A DNA stretch of 61,747 nt from an uncultured Clostridia bacterium (GCA_944393385.1 CALYAA010000007.1:1-61747), one strand, 5' to 3'; shown: positions 26,133 to 37,986, numbered from the stretch's first letter. Program-made: numbers and translations. Notes: generated by a model not told the origin, from the letters alone.

Positions 26133-28073
26133 ATGTTAGAACAAATAAATTCACCAAATGATTTGAAAAATCTAACACAAAAGCAAAAAAAAGAATTGGC
26201 ACAAGAAATAAGAAAATATATATTAGAAGTAGTTTCTGAAAATGGTGGACATTTATCATCAAATTTAGGGGTTGTAGAACTAACAATTGCACTACATTCA
26301 GTATTCAATGTACCAGAAGATAAAATCGTTTGGGATGTAGGACATCAAACTTATGTGCATAAAATTCTTACAGGGAGAAGAGAAGAATTAAAAAATATTA
26401 GAAAATTAAATGGAATAGCAGGATTTCCTAAGACAAATGAATCTGAATCAGATTGCTTTAATACAGGTCATAGTAGTACATCTATTTCAGCAGCTTTAGG
26501 CATGGCAAGAGCAAGAGATTTGCAAGGTAAGAAAAATACATGTATTGCTGTTATAGGAGATGGAGCTTTAACTGGGGGAATGGCATTAGAAGCTTTAAAT
26601 GATGCTGGTTATAGCAAAACTAATATAACAGTAATATTAAATGATAATGAAATGAGCATTTCTAAAAATATTGGAGGAATGAATCAATTTTTAGATAAAC
26701 TAAGAGCAAAAAAGTTATATACTAAAACAAATAGGCTAATAAAAAATAGGCTAAGTTCTATTCCTGGAATTGGAAATAAATTAGTAAAAATTATTCAAAG
26801 AATAAAAAGAGCATTTAAACAACTTGTTGTACATAAAATGTTCTTTGAAGATATTGGCTTTACATATTTAGGCCCTGTTGATGGACATAATATAGAAAAA
26901 TTAGAAAGTATTTTAAGATTGAGTAATCAAATAGAAGGACCTAAAATAATCCATGTATTAACCAAAAAAGGCAAAGGTTATTCAATTGCAGAAAAAAATC
27001 CTGATAAATTTCATGCCACATCACCATTTGTTATTGAAACAGGTGAGCCAAAAAAAGAAAAGCAAACAGATTATTCTAAAGTATTTGGAAAAAAATTAGT
27101 AGAACTTGCTAAAAGCAATGATAAAATTGTAGCAATAACTGCTTCAATGAAAGATGGAACAGGGCTAAGAATGTTTCAAAAGGAATTTCCAAATAGATTT
27201 TTTGATATAGGAATAGCTGAACAACATGCAATAACAATGGCTGCTGGAATGGCTAAAGAAGGAATGATTCCAATTGTTCCAATTTATTCATCATTTTATC
27301 AAAGGGCATATGACCAAGTAATACATGATATTGCAATGCAAAATTTACATGTAATAATGTGTGTAGATAGAGCAGGTGTTGTAGGTGCTGATGGAGAAAC
27401 TCATCAGGGAACTTTAGATATGGCTTTTTTTAGATTAGTTCCGAACTTAGTTATCATGGCACCAAAAGATTTTAAGGAATTAGAAGATATGCTTGAATAT
27501 GCAGTTAAATTAGATAAACCTATTGTTATTAGATATCCACGTGGTGGAGAAGATACAAAGACAAAATTTGAAAAACATGACAAAATTGAACTTGGAAGAG
27601 CAGAGATTTTAAAGAAAATAGACGAAAAGGATAAATTAGAAAATCAAATAACACAAATTGAAAAAGAAAATGGATATAAGGAAAAAGCAAAAAATAAACC
27701 AAAACTTTCTATAATTGCGATAGGAAAAATGGTACCAAAAGCTATGAGTATAGCTGAAAAAATACAAGACAAAATAGATATCGAAGTTATAAATGCTAGA
27801 TTTTTAAAACCATTTGATAGTAAAACTTTTATTGATAGTATAAATAAAACAAAAAATGTTATTACAATAGAAGATGGAACAATTATAAATGGCTTAGGAG
27901 CAACAGTAAAAGAATTAATATCTGATAATAAGTTAGAAAAAATAAAAATACAATGTTTTGCTTATCCTGATGAATTTATAAAACATGGAAAAGTAGAAGA
28001 ACTTGAAGAGATCTATGGGCTTGATGAAAAAAATATTATAAATAAAATTTTGTCTCTAGTTAATTTAAATTAG
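26133..28073 (+). CDS. dxs: 1-deoxy-D-xylulose-5-phosphate synthase
   Basis: ATG 26133 follows GAAGGA; the upstream ATGs at 26085 and 26100 lack a site. The product has 646 residues. The thiamine diphosphate motif begins at GDGALTGGMALEALNDAG (about 150), and the transketolase-type His/Glu region appears in GIAEQHAITMAAGM. An insertion of about 25 charged residues near 505-535 makes it longer than usual. It supplies isoprenoids, pyridoxal and thiamine precursors. Confidence 0.95.
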   Translation: MLEQINSPNDLKNLTQKQKKELAQEIRKYILEVVSENGGHLSSNLGVVELTIALHSVFNVPEDKIVWDVGHQTYVHKILTGRREELKNIRKLNGIAGFPKTNESESDCFNTGHSSTSISAALGMARARDLQGKKNTCIAVIGDGALTGGMALEALNDAGYSKTNITVILNDNEMSISKNIGGMNQFLDKLRAKKLYTKTNRLIKNRLSSIPGIGNKLVKIIQRIKRAFKQLVVHKMFFEDIGFTYLGPVDGHNIEKLESILRLSNQIEGPKIIHVLTKKGKGYSIAEKNPDKFHATSPFVIETGEPKKEKQTDYSKVFGKKLVELAKSNDKIVAITASMKDGTGLRMFQKEFPNRFFDIGIAEQHAITMAAGMAKEGMIPIVPIYSSFYQRAYDQVIHDIAMQNLHVIMCVDRAGVVGADGETHQGTLDMAFFRLVPNLVIMAPKDFKELEDMLEYAVKLDKPIVIRYPRGGEDTKTKFEKHDKIELGRAEILKKIDEKDKLENQITQIEKENGYKEKAKNKPKLSIIAIGKMVPKAMSIAEKIQDKIDIEVINARFLKPFDSKTFIDSINKTKNVITIEDGTIINGLGATVKELISDNKLEKIKIQCFAYPDEFIKHGKVEELEEIYGLDEKNIINKILSLVNLN

Positions 28074-28081
28074 GAGTTAAA

Positions 28082-29206
28082 ATGGAGGAATATAATTATA
28101 TAAGAAAAAGTAATGTAAAAAAGCGTAAGATTTCATCTGATAAAGGTTATAAAAAAAATAAGAGTTATAGTAATAACCATAGCTTTTCAACAAATAGAGG
28201 CTATAGAAATAGTGTAAATTACAGAGATAGGACTGAATATGAAAATAATAAAAACACTAGTAATAAAAATATAAAAAGTAGAAAAAAAACGAGACATCAT
28301 GCAAAACACTCAAATAATAGGTACAAATGTCAAACAAGAAAATTAAACAAAAAGAAAGTTGTTCTTGTTATAGCCATTCCACTAATTATTATATTTTTAA
28401 TAATAAATAAAAACAGCCCAAAAGATGGACAAGATGTAGAACAAGTTAGTGCAAATAATCCAAACCAAAATATAGAAGCTGCAGATGAAAATACAAATTC
28501 AACAACTCAAACACAAAGTACAAGCAGTACAGGAACTGGAACAACAGAAAACACATCAGGACAAAATACAGGTAGTAATACAAGTTCAAATACTGAAAGT
28601 ACATCTGGAAAAGTTACAGAAGGTACAAGCTCAACAACTGATATTTCTACAGATTGGAGAATAAGATTAGCAAATTATGACAATATATTACCTGAAGACT
28701 TTGAAGTAGAATTAGCAGACATTGATTCAACAAGGCAATTTGATGCAAGAGCAATAAAATACTTAAAAGACATGATAAATGACATGAAAAAAGATGGACA
28801 TACAAGTATATGGGTACAATCGTCATATAGAAGTATTGCAAGGCAAAAAGAATTATATGAAAATAGTATAAATAAATATTTAAAACAAGGAAAAACTCAA
28901 GAAGAAGCAGAAAAATTAACTGATGAATATATAAACAAACCAGGAAGTAGTGACCATAACTTAGGCTTAGCAGTAGATTTTAATTATGTAGACAACACAT
29001 TTGCAGATACAGATGAATATAAATGGTTACTAGAAAATGCAGAAAATTATGGATTTATATTAAGATATCCAAAAGACAAAGAAGACATAACAAAAATAGC
29101 ATATGAATCTTGGCATTGGAGATATGTAGGAGAAGAACATGCAAAAAAAATGAATGAACTTAATATGTGCTTAGAAGAATATGTTGAATATTTAGAGAAC
29201 GGGTAA
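28082..29206 (+). CDS. VanY-type D-alanyl-D-alanine carboxypeptidase, membrane anchored
   Basis: The product has 374 residues. A basic, Asn/Lys/Tyr-rich cytoplasmic region of about 95 residues precedes one membrane segment (about 97-113), then a Thr/Ser/Asn-rich linker. The peptidase domain has SSDHNLGLAVDF (zinc His and Asp, about 300) and ESWHWRYVG (catalytic Glu and zinc His, about 345). It trims peptidoglycan stem peptides outside the cell. GGAGT overlaps the dxs stop, so it may be translated from the same transcript. Confidence 0.9.
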   Translation: MEEYNYIRKSNVKKRKISSDKGYKKNKSYSNNHSFSTNRGYRNSVNYRDRTEYENNKNTSNKNIKSRKKTRHHAKHSNNRYKCQTRKLNKKKVVLVIAIPLIIIFLIINKNSPKDGQDVEQVSANNPNQNIEAADENTNSTTQTQSTSSTGTGTTENTSGQNTGSNTSSNTESTSGKVTEGTSSTTDISTDWRIRLANYDNILPEDFEVELADIDSTRQFDARAIKYLKDMINDMKKDGHTSIWVQSSYRSIARQKELYENSINKYLKQGKTQEEAEKLTDEYINKPGSSDHNLGLAVDFNYVDNTFADTDEYKWLLENAENYGFILRYPKDKEDITKIAYESWHWRYVGEEHAKKMNELNMCLEEYVEYLENG

Positions 29207-29228
29207 ATTGGTGCCGGTTCTCTTTTTT
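29193..29228 (+). terminator. Intrinsic terminator after vanY-like gene
   Basis: AGAGAAC pairs with GTTCTCT across a GGTGCCG-containing loop, and a run of seven T follows. The right arm plus T run (TTGGTGCCGGTTCTCTTTTT) recurs at 57243. Confidence 0.8.
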
Positions 29229-29246
29229 TCTCTTTAGAATTATCTA

Positions 29247-29279
29247 TTGAAAAAGCAGCTATTTTGTAGTATAATAGCT
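29247..29279 (+). promoter_or_regulatory. Promoter of the FtsH-like gene with palindrome over the -10 box
   Basis: TTGAAA (29247-29252) and TATAAT (29270-29275) are 17 bases apart. AGCTATT (29257-29263) and AATAGCT (29273-29279) form an inverted repeat across the -10 box, the usual place for a repressor site. Confidence 0.65.
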
Positions 29280-29331
29280 AGGTACGAACGTTGAAAATAA
29301 AATAGAACATGCACTAAATGGAGGTACTCAA

Positions 29332-31236
29332 ATGTTTAAACAGAACAAAAATAATAAAAATCAATATCTGCGGTTGATTGGTTCTATAATTTTTATTATT
29401 ATTTTAATTGCTTTTGTTTTTTGCAACATAAAAAACAAAATATCTTATCAAAATGTTCAAATTGAAGAATTGTCATATAGTAGTGCAATTTCCACGATTC
29501 AAAAAGGAGATATTTCTGAAATTACCTTTTATATAAATAATTCAGAAGAAGTCAGACTAAAAGCCAAAACAGGAAAAGAATATGAAGTAACTCTTTTTAA
29601 TCAAGGTGTTTTTTATGAGTTTATTCAAGAAAAAATTGAAAATGGACAAGAAATCAAAATTAATAAAATAGATAATGATTATTCTATATTTAACTTTATT
29701 TCTGACATATCATGTGTATTGGCAATAGTATTAATTATACTTCTTATTGCATATGTAAATAATTTTTTCAAAACAAAAAAAGAAGATAAGAACGATACTA
29801 AGCAATGTGAGAGTTATAACAATCAACAAAATACATTGCCAAGAGTTGAAATTACACAAGTAAAAGAAACAAAAACAGAACAATCCAAAAGCAATGTAAA
29901 ATTCTGTGACGTTGCAGGACTTGATGAAGAAAAATTTGAGCTTGAGGAGGTTGTAGACTTTTTAAAAAATCCTGAAAAATATCAAGAAATGGGAGCTAAA
30001 ATTCCGAAAGGTATATTACTTTCTGGTGCACCGGGTACAGGTAAAACACTTCTAGCAAAGGCATTAGCTGGAGAAGCAGGAGTTGCATTTATACATGCAT
30101 CTGGGGCAGAATTTGTAGAAAAATATGTAGGAGTTGGTGCACAAAGAATTAGAACATTATTTGATCAAGCCAGAAGAGAAGCACCATGTATCATTTTTAT
30201 TGATGAAATTGATGCTATAGGTTCAGAACGAATAGAGGATTCTAATTCTGTTGAACATAACCAAACTCTGGAACAACTTTTGATAGAAATGGATGGTTTT
30301 GAGACAAAAAATACAGAAGGAATTGTTGTTGTTGCAGCAACAAATCGGGCAAATAGCTTAGATAGAGCATTATTAAGACCAGGAAGGTTTGATAGGCATA
30401 TTTTAGTTCATTTGCCTGATGTAAAAGGCAGAGAAGAAATCTTAATAATTCATTCTAGAAACAAAAAAATTGATGATAGTGTGGACTTTAAAAAAATTGC
30501 ACATAATACTTCTGGTTTTTCTGGTGCACAACTTGCAAATTTACTAAATGAAGCATCAATTATGGCTGTTAGAAACATGCATGAAAAAATTTCTAAATCA
30601 GACATTAATTCTGCACTGAAAAAAATAGTTGTAGGACTTCAAAAAAGTGGACAGATTTTAAGTGAAAAAGAGCGTAAACTTATAGCTTATCACGAGTCTG
30701 GACATGCAGTTGTTAGTCTTTTTATGAAAACTCAAAAAAGTGTAAAAGAAATTTCTATTATTGGTGCCGGAGATGCTGGAGGATACACTTGGTACGAAAC
30801 AGCTGAAGATAAAAATTTCATTAGCAAAACAGAACTTCTAGCAGAAGTTGTATCTTTACTTGGAGGAAGAGCTGCTGAAAAAATTTTTATTAAAGATATT
30901 TCTACAGGTGCAAGCAATGATTTAAAGCGAGCCACAGACATTGTCACAAAAATGTTAGTTTCCTATGGAATGGATGATGTTATTGGTCCAATTTCTATGG
31001 AAGGTGAGTATAGAGAATACCTTGATTCTGGTGAATACTCTTTCCTTTTGGGCAAAAGGACAAAGGAACTGCTTTGTGAATCAGAAAAACAAGCAACTCG
31101 TATTTTGCAAAAACATAGCATTTTTGTAGATGAACTTGCTAAACTTCTTTTGGAAAAAGAAACAGTTCACGGAGAAGAACTATACCAAATGTTTAGGGCA
31201 TATCAAAATACTTATGCAGAAACTAATAATGTATAA
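29332..31236 (+). CDS. ftsH: FtsH-family ATP-dependent zinc metalloprotease, probably acquired
   Basis: The product has 634 residues. Membrane segments lie at about 12-32 and 122-142, with an extracytoplasmic domain between. The AAA module has GAPGTGKT, the pore loop near FVEKYVGVGA, IIFIDEID and TNRANSLDRALLRPGRF; the protease site is HESGHAV (about 455). It degrades membrane and short-lived proteins. Arginine is often CGT, CGA or CGG here, unlike the AGA of neighbouring genes. CGG at 29371 and 30346 is read in frame. With its own promoter, palindrome and terminator it looks like a transferred unit. It may be a second copy of the housekeeping gene, which would lie elsewhere. Confidence 0.9.
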   Translation: MFKQNKNNKNQYLRLIGSIIFIIILIAFVFCNIKNKISYQNVQIEELSYSSAISTIQKGDISEITFYINNSEEVRLKAKTGKEYEVTLFNQGVFYEFIQEKIENGQEIKINKIDNDYSIFNFISDISCVLAIVLIILLIAYVNNFFKTKKEDKNDTKQCESYNNQQNTLPRVEITQVKETKTEQSKSNVKFCDVAGLDEEKFELEEVVDFLKNPEKYQEMGAKIPKGILLSGAPGTGKTLLAKALAGEAGVAFIHASGAEFVEKYVGVGAQRIRTLFDQARREAPCIIFIDEIDAIGSERIEDSNSVEHNQTLEQLLIEMDGFETKNTEGIVVVAATNRANSLDRALLRPGRFDRHILVHLPDVKGREEILIIHSRNKKIDDSVDFKKIAHNTSGFSGAQLANLLNEASIMAVRNMHEKISKSDINSALKKIVVGLQKSGQILSEKERKLIAYHESGHAVVSLFMKTQKSVKEISIIGAGDAGGYTWYETAEDKNFISKTELLAEVVSLLGGRAAEKIFIKDISTGASNDLKRATDIVTKMLVSYGMDDVIGPISMEGEYREYLDSGEYSFLLGKRTKELLCESEKQATRILQKHSIFVDELAKLLLEKETVHGEELYQMFRAYQNTYAETNNV

Positions 31237-31247
31237 GTAATTCTAAC

Positions 31248-31281
31248 AAAAAGGACTCTTGCAATTGCTTGAGTCCTTTTT
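31248..31281. terminator. Bidirectional terminator
   Basis: AAAAAGGACTC pairs with GAGTCCTTTTT. It serves both the FtsH-like gene and the gene approaching from the right. Confidence 0.9.
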
Positions 31282-31297
31282 GCTACTAATTATAAAT

Positions 31298-31732
31298 TTA
31301 TAAATATTTTTTCAAAGTTTCAACACTATCTTCTTGCATAGTAACAAAATCATTCAAAATTTGTTTAACCTTATTATCAACACTTGGATTATTATTAAGA
31401 AGTCTTCTACCTTCGATAATACCCATATTAGTACCTTGAAGTAAAAGTTCAGAAATTTTAGAATTACTTTTATCTGTCATAGTTTTCATTTGAACACCAT
31501 ACCAAGTCATCATTTTATTCATTGCACTAGTTTCTTCTGGATCATCTGTTTTATCATAATTTGGATAAATTTGATCAACTCTCTCAAAAATATTTTTATA
31601 TTTTCCATATTCAACATTTAAAACATTTTGAAATCTACTATCTGAAACTTTATCAGAAACAAACTTAATAGCATCCATTCCCATTTTAGAGCCTTTGCTA
31701 ATTTCATTTAAAACTTTTTTATTAATATCCAT
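31298..31732 (-). CDS. Conserved clostridial helical protein, unknown function
   Basis: ATG 31732 follows AAAGGA on this strand; the longer frame to 31858 lacks a site. The product has 144 residues, helical and soluble. Blocks such as MTWYGVQMKTMTDKSNSKI and GIIEGRRLLN recall a clostridial family of unknown function with a helical-bundle look. I cannot assign a role. Confidence 0.7.
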   Translation of the reverse strand: MDINKKVLNEISKGSKMGMDAIKFVSDKVSDSRFQNVLNVEYGKYKNIFERVDQIYPNYDKTDDPEETSAMNKMMTWYGVQMKTMTDKSNSKISELLLQGTNMGIIEGRRLLNNNPSVDNKVKQILNDFVTMQEDSVETLKKYL

Positions 31733-31950
31733 ATTTAAACACAATCCTTTCTCGAAAAATATATATAAATTATTATAATAAAAACTAAAAAAAATATACA
31801 TTGAATTTATTTGTATGAAAAAGTAAGATTGTACTTTGTATAAATGGCACAAGAACAAATTAAATAGAACTTAATATAAAAAATTTTTATATTAAAAATA
31901 TTAAAAAACTATATCTTTGTAAGAAATTCACAAAAATTTTAAAATAACAC

Positions 31951-31979
31951 TTGAAAATTAGGACTTTTTGTTATAGAAT
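31951..31979 (+). promoter_or_regulatory. Promoter of gap
   Basis: TTGAAA (31951-31956) and TAGAAT (31974-31979) are 17 bases apart, about 100 bases before the gap start codon. Confidence 0.6.
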
Positions 31980-32058
31980 AAAGTTGCCTAAAAAGGTAAA
32001 TAATAGATAAAAAGGAAATTAGTCTTTTAAAACACTATAAGAAAAAACATTTAACTAA

Positions 32059-33090
<1,032 letters not shown>

Positions 33091-33140
33091 AATCTCAAAA
33101 CTATAGAGTAAATTCAATAAAAGGTTAAAAAGATAATTTT

Positions 33141-33164
33141 GTGTGAAAGAAAATACTTTCACAC
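33141..33164 (+). promoter_or_regulatory. Intercistronic hairpin between gap and pgk
   Basis: GTGTGAAAG and CTTTCACAC pair over a six-base loop. No T run follows, so it is more likely a processing or stability element than a terminator. It could help set the amount of gap relative to pgk mRNA. Confidence 0.5.
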
Positions 33165-33192
33165 ATTACCTTAGAAAGGAAAGAGTTTTTAT

Positions 33193-34377
33193 ATGAGTAA
33201 AAAAACAATTAGAGATATTGATTTAAGTGGAAAGAGAGTATTTGTTAGATGTGATTTTAATGTCCCTATGGATGAAAACCAAAATATAACAGATAACAGA
33301 AGAATTGTTGCAGCTATTCCAACAATAAAATATTTAATAGAACAAGGATGTAAAATAGTACTATCTTCACATTTAGGAAGACCAAAGGGAGAATTTAAAA
33401 AGGAGTTTTCTCTTGCACCAGTAGCTGTTGAACTTTCAAAACAATTAGGACAAGAAGTTTTAATGGCAAAAGATGTAATAGGAGAAGATGCAAAAAGATT
33501 AGCTGAAAATTTACAACCTGGACAAGTAATGTTACTTGAAAATGTAAGATTCCATAAAGAAGAAACAGATAATGACCCAGAATTTGCTAAACAACTTGCA
33601 AACTTTGGAGAAGTATTTGTAAATGATGCATTTGGTACAGCACATAGAGCACATGCATCAACAGAAGGAGTTGCACATTATTTACCAGCTGTTTCAGGAT
33701 TTTTGATTGAAAAAGAATTAAAATTCTTAGGAGAAACATTAGAAAACCCAGAAAGACCTTTTGTATCTATTTTAGGAGGATCAAAAGTATCTGACAAAAT
33801 AGCTGTTATAGATAGTTTATTAGAAAAAGTAGATGTATTATTAATTGGTGGTGGAATGGCTTATACATTTTTCAAAGCTTTAGGATATTCTGTTGGTAAT
33901 TCAATTTGTGAAGATGATAAAATTGATTTAGCAAAAGAATTAATGGAAAAAGCAAAAGCAAAAAATGTAAAAATGTTATTACCAATAGATAATAAACTAG
34001 GAAAAGAATTTTCAGCAAATACTGAAACAATGGTTGTTGATAGAGATTCTATACCAGAAGGATGGGAAGGTTTAGATATTGGTCCAAAAACAATAGAACT
34101 TTATACAGAAGAATTGAAAAAAGCAAAAACAGTAATATGGAATGGAACTGTTGGTGTTGCTGAATTTGATTTATTCGCAACAGGAACAAATTCTTTAGCA
34201 AAAGTTTTATCTGAATTAGATGCAACAACAATTATTGGTGGAGGCGATACAGCTGCTGCTGTACAAAAAGCTGGTTTAGCTGATAAAATGACACATGTTT
34301 CTACTGGTGGAGGAGCTTCTCTAGAATTTTTAGAAGGAAAAAAATTACCAGGAATAGAATGTTTAATCGATAAATAA
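33193..34377 (+). CDS. pgk: Phosphoglycerate kinase
   Basis: The product has 394 residues. [14 protein letters not shown] at the N-terminus, SHLGRPKG, and [13 protein letters not shown] near the C-terminus are the substrate and nucleotide sites. It produces ATP and 3-phosphoglycerate. GAAAGGAAAG precedes the start. Confidence 0.98.
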   Translation: MSKKTIRDIDLSGKRVFVRCDFNVPMDENQNITDNRRIVAAIPTIKYLIEQGCKIVLSSHLGRPKGEFKKEFSLAPVAVELSKQLGQEVLMAKDVIGEDAKRLAENLQPGQVMLLENVRFHKEETDNDPEFAKQLANFGEVFVNDAFGTAHRAHASTEGVAHYLPAVSGFLIEKELKFLGETLENPERPFVSILGGSKVSDKIAVIDSLLEKVDVLLIGGGMAYTFFKALGYSVGNSICEDDKIDLAKELMEKAKAKNVKMLLPIDNKLGKEFSANTETMVVDRDSIPEGWEGLDIGPKTIELYTEELKKAKTVIWNGTVGVAEFDLFATGTNSLAKVLSELDATTIIGGGDTAAAVQKAGLADKMTHVSTGGGASLEFLEGKKLPGIECLIDK

Positions 34378-34434
34378 ATTTTAAATATTTGTTTTAAATA
34401 GTTTGAGTATATATGGAAAGGCAGTTTATCAAAA

Positions 34435-35028
34435 ATGGAAAATATAAAAGTACCTAGAGTACAATCAGTGCAGTACAGAGTTTATGATAAAAATGGAAAC
34501 TATAAAAAAACAATAGATAAAAAAGAAGAAAAATACTTAAGTGAAAATGATTGGCTTAATGGTGTTACATGTTTTGTCATTAATGAAAAGGGAGAAGTTC
34601 TAATTGAAGTGAGAGCAAATAAAGGACTTACACCTGGAAAAAATGATTTGTGCTCAGGTCATTTAGATAATAATGAAACTGAAACTCAAGCTATGATAAG
34701 AGAACTAAAAGAGGAGCTTGGAATTGGAGTTGAAGAGGCAATGAATGTTGTAAAAATAACTCCTAAAGGAGTTCCTCTTGGTTTTGAAAGTTCTAATAAA
34801 ATAAAAAATTTCTTTATTACTTTTTTTTGCTTAAAGAGAAATTCGTCAGCAGTTACAATTCAAGAAGAAGAAATTAAAAAATATGTATGGCTTCCCTTAG
34901 AAGAAACATTTGAACTAATAAAAAGTGGAAGAACAAAATTTCCAAAAAATTTTGATTATGAAAAAATATTTGAGAAAGTTAGAAACGTTTATTATAATAA
35001 AAATAAACAAGAAGTACAAAGATACTAG
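34435..35028 (+). CDS. Nudix hydrolase
   Basis: The product has 197 residues. The Nudix box begins at GHLDNNETETQAMIRELKEE (about 78-97) and ends ELGI, with all metal-binding glutamates. The N-terminal YRVYDKNGNYKKTI and the overall length resemble the isopentenyl-diphosphate-isomerase-like branch of small Nudix enzymes. The substrate is unknown. It is placed inside the glycolytic cluster, 57 bases after pgk. Confidence 0.85.
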   Translation: MENIKVPRVQSVQYRVYDKNGNYKKTIDKKEEKYLSENDWLNGVTCFVINEKGEVLIEVRANKGLTPGKNDLCSGHLDNNETETQAMIRELKEELGIGVEEAMNVVKITPKGVPLGFESSNKIKNFFITFFCLKRNSSAVTIQEEEIKKYVWLPLEETFELIKSGRTKFPKNFDYEKIFEKVRNVYYNKNKQEVQRY

Positions 35029-35074
35029 ATATTTTGCAGTTTAATAATCCGCTATGAAAGGAATGAAATAAAAC

Positions 35075-35653
35075 ATGATAGTAACATTATCTGGAATAAC
35101 AGGAATAGGAAAGTCTTTTTTTAAAAATGCAATATCAGAAGAACTAAATTTTAAAAATTTAGCTATTACAACAACAAGACCAAAAAGAGAAAATGAAATT
35201 GATGGAATAGATAAAGAATTTGTTACTGAAGAAAGATTTGATGAATTGGTTAAAAATAAAGAAATACTAGTTAATTTTGAATTTCTTGGGGCAAAATATG
35301 GATATAGAAGGGAAAAATTAGAATCTTTTGAAAACCAAGTTACAGAAGTGCATTATAATACAATATATGAATTTAAAAAACATGCACAAGATGTATTTTC
35401 AATTTATATAATTCCAAATGAAATAGAAAGAGCAAAAAAAGAATTGCATAAAAGAAATTTACCTTTACAAGTAGAACAAAATAGATTATATGAAATTGAA
35501 GAACATATCAAAGAATACAAAAATAATAAAAACTTGCAAATGCAATTTGACTATGTTTTTATAAATAATTATACAGATAAATCTAAATATGCATTACTTC
35601 AAATAATTGAAAAAAAGATAGAAAATAAAGCATATAAAACTTTATCTATATAA
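35075..35653 (+). CDS. Guanylate kinase-like P-loop protein
   Basis: The product has 192 residues. LSGITGIGKSFF is the Walker A loop, and TTTRPKRENEIDGIDKEFVT with FEFLGAKYGYR follow the guanylate kinase order (TTR-x-P-R-x-E, then Y-G). The second part diverges from housekeeping Gmk, so it could be a specialised paralogue. It lies between the Nudix gene and tpiA. Confidence 0.75.
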   Translation: MIVTLSGITGIGKSFFKNAISEELNFKNLAITTTRPKRENEIDGIDKEFVTEERFDELVKNKEILVNFEFLGAKYGYRREKLESFENQVTEVHYNTIYEFKKHAQDVFSIYIIPNEIERAKKELHKRNLPLQVEQNRLYEIEEHIKEYKNNKNLQMQFDYVFINNYTDKSKYALLQIIEKKIENKAYKTLSI

Positions 35654-35678
35654 TTTTAAAAGAGAGGATGTGTTAATA

Positions 35679-36431
35679 TTGAGAAAAAAAGTAATTGCTG
35701 GAAATTGGAAGATGAATATGCTTCCAAATGAGACTATCAATTTTATTGAACAATTTGCACCACTTGTAAAAGATACAAAAAATGAAGTAATATTATGTGT
35801 TCCTTTTACAGATTTATTTTATGCACTTTTACATGTACAAGGAACAAACATAAAAATTGGGGCTCAAAATATGCATTGGGAAGAAAAAGGAGCATATACT
35901 GGAGAAGTATCTGCACAAATGTTAAAATCTATTGGTACAGAGTATGTTATAATAGGACATTCTGAGAGAAGACAATATTTTGCAGAAACAGATGAAACTG
36001 TTAATAAAAAAATAAAATCAGCTCTTGCTGTAGGTTTAAAACCAATTGTTTGTGTTGGAGAAACTTTAGAACAAAGAGAAAATGGAAAAACAGAAGAGAT
36101 TGTTACAAATCAAGTTGAAAAAGCATTTGAAGGACTTAATTTAGAAGATTTAAGTAAAATAATAATTGCTTATGAACCAATTTGGGCAATAGGAACTGGA
36201 AAAACAGCTACAAAAGAGGAAGCAAATGAAACAATTGCACAAATTAGAAAAAAGATTGCCAAAATGTACAGTCAAAAAGAGGCTGATGAAATAATAATAC
36301 AATATGGTGGTAGTGTAAAAGCTTCAAATGCAAAAGAACTATTTGAGATGTCAGATATTGATGGTGGACTTGTAGGTGGTGCAAGCTTAAAACCTGACGA
36401 GTTTAGTAAAATTGTTAATTTTGACAAATAA
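35679..36431 (+). CDS. tpiA: Triosephosphate isomerase
   Basis: TTG 35679 is preferred over GTG 35670, which is too near the GAGAGG site. The product has 250 residues. AGNWKMN (Asn and Lys), IGHSERR (His) and [14 protein letters not shown] (Glu) give the complete active site. It interconverts dihydroxyacetone phosphate and glyceraldehyde 3-phosphate. Confidence 0.97.
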   Translation: MRKKVIAGNWKMNMLPNETINFIEQFAPLVKDTKNEVILCVPFTDLFYALLHVQGTNIKIGAQNMHWEEKGAYTGEVSAQMLKSIGTEYVIIGHSERRQYFAETDETVNKKIKSALAVGLKPIVCVGETLEQRENGKTEEIVTNQVEKAFEGLNLEDLSKIIIAYEPIWAIGTGKTATKEEANETIAQIRKKIAKMYSQKEADEIIIQYGGSVKASNAKELFEMSDIDGGLVGGASLKPDEFSKIVNFDK

Positions 36432-36453
36432 CATAAGGAAAGGAATGAAAAAA

Positions 36454-37986
36454 ATGGAAAAAAAGCCAGTAATGCTAATGATATTAGATGGTTTTGGTAT
36501 TAATGATAATACAGATGGTAATGCAGCAAAACTTGCTAAAACACCTAATATAGATAGACTAATGAAAAAATATCCAAATACTATTATGTATACAAGTGGA
36601 TTAAAAGTTGGATTACCAGATGGACAAATGGGGAATTCAGAAGTAGGACATACTAATATTGGAGCAGGTAGAATTGTATATCAAGAATTAACCAAAATAA
36701 CAAAATCAATTGAAGATGGAGATTTTTTTGCAATTCCTGAATTTATAGAAGCAATAGAAAATTGTAAAAAACACAATTCGAAATTACACATATTAGGACT
36801 ATTATCTGATGGTGGTGTTCATAGCCATATAAGACATTTATATGGATTATTAGAAATGGCGAAAAGAAGAGATTTTGAAAATGTATATGTTCATTGCTTT
36901 TTAGATGGAAGAGATACTCCACCAGCATCAGCAGAAGGATATATCACACAATTAGAAGATAAGATGAAAGAAAAAAAACTAGGAAAAATTGCAAGTATAT
37001 CTGGAAGATATTATGCAATGGATAGAGATAAAAGATGGGACAGAATTAAGAAATGTTATGATGCATTAGTTAGAGGAGAAGGAAATAAAGCTACTTCTGC
37101 AACAATAGCAATAGAAAATTCTTACCAAAAAGAAGTATTTGACGAATTTGTTGAGCCAACAGTTATTGTAAATAATGATGTACCAATAGCTAAGATTGAA
37201 GAAAATGATTCTATAATATTCTTTAATTTTAGACCTGATAGAGCAAGAGAAATAACTAGAGCAATAGTTGACCCAGATTTTAATGAATTTGAAACAGAAA
37301 AAATACACACATATTTTGTATGTTTTACAAGTTATGATGAAACAATGCCAAATGTAAAAATTGCATTTAAAAAAGAGCCATTAGTTAACACATTTGGAGA
37401 AGTTATAAGTAAACATGGATTAACTCAATTAAGAATTGCAGAAACAGAAAAATATGCTCATGTTACATTTTTCTTTAATGGAGGAGAAGAAAAACAATAT
37501 CCGGGTGAAGATAGAATATTAGTACCATCACCAAAAGTTGCAACATATGATTTACAACCAGAAATGAGTGCATATATTGTAACAGAAAAAGTTGTAGAAG
37601 CAATTAATTTAGATAAGTATAATGCAATTATATTAAATTATGCAAATCCAGATATGGTTGGACACACAGGAAGTTTACCAGCAGCAATAAAAGCTGTAGA
37701 AACAATAGATGAATGTGTTCAAAAAGTAGTTGATGCAATATTAGAACATGATGGAACATTATTAATCACTGCTGACCATGGAAATTGTGAGCAGATGATA
37801 GATTATAAAACTGGTGAACCACATACTGCACATACAACTAATCCAGTTCCACTAATACTTGTTACAAAAGAAGAAAATTTAAAAGTTAAATCTGGAAAAT
37901 TAGCAGATTTAGCACCAACAATGTTAGAACTATTAGGAATTGAACAACCTAAAGAAATGACAGGTGAAAGTATTTTAGAAAAATAA
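36454..37986 (+). CDS. gpmI: Cofactor-independent phosphoglycerate mutase
   Basis: ATG 36454 is best spaced from AAGGAAAGGA. The product has 510 residues, the usual length. [11 protein letters not shown] (metal Asp), [14 protein letters not shown] with the phosphoserine, [11 protein letters not shown], and [10 protein letters not shown] are all present. It interconverts 3- and 2-phosphoglycerate using manganese. Confidence 0.97.
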   Translation: MEKKPVMLMILDGFGINDNTDGNAAKLAKTPNIDRLMKKYPNTIMYTSGLKVGLPDGQMGNSEVGHTNIGAGRIVYQELTKITKSIEDGDFFAIPEFIEAIENCKKHNSKLHILGLLSDGGVHSHIRHLYGLLEMAKRRDFENVYVHCFLDGRDTPPASAEGYITQLEDKMKEKKLGKIASISGRYYAMDRDKRWDRIKKCYDALVRGEGNKATSATIAIENSYQKEVFDEFVEPTVIVNNDVPIAKIEENDSIIFFNFRPDRAREITRAIVDPDFNEFETEKIHTYFVCFTSYDETMPNVKIAFKKEPLVNTFGEVISKHGLTQLRIAETEKYAHVTFFFNGGEEKQYPGEDRILVPSPKVATYDLQPEMSAYIVTEKVVEAINLDKYNAIILNYANPDMVGHTGSLPAAIKAVETIDECVQKVVDAILEHDGTLLITADHGNCEQMIDYKTGEPHTAHTTNPVPLILVTKEENLKVKSGKLADLAPTMLELLGIEQPKEMTGESILEK

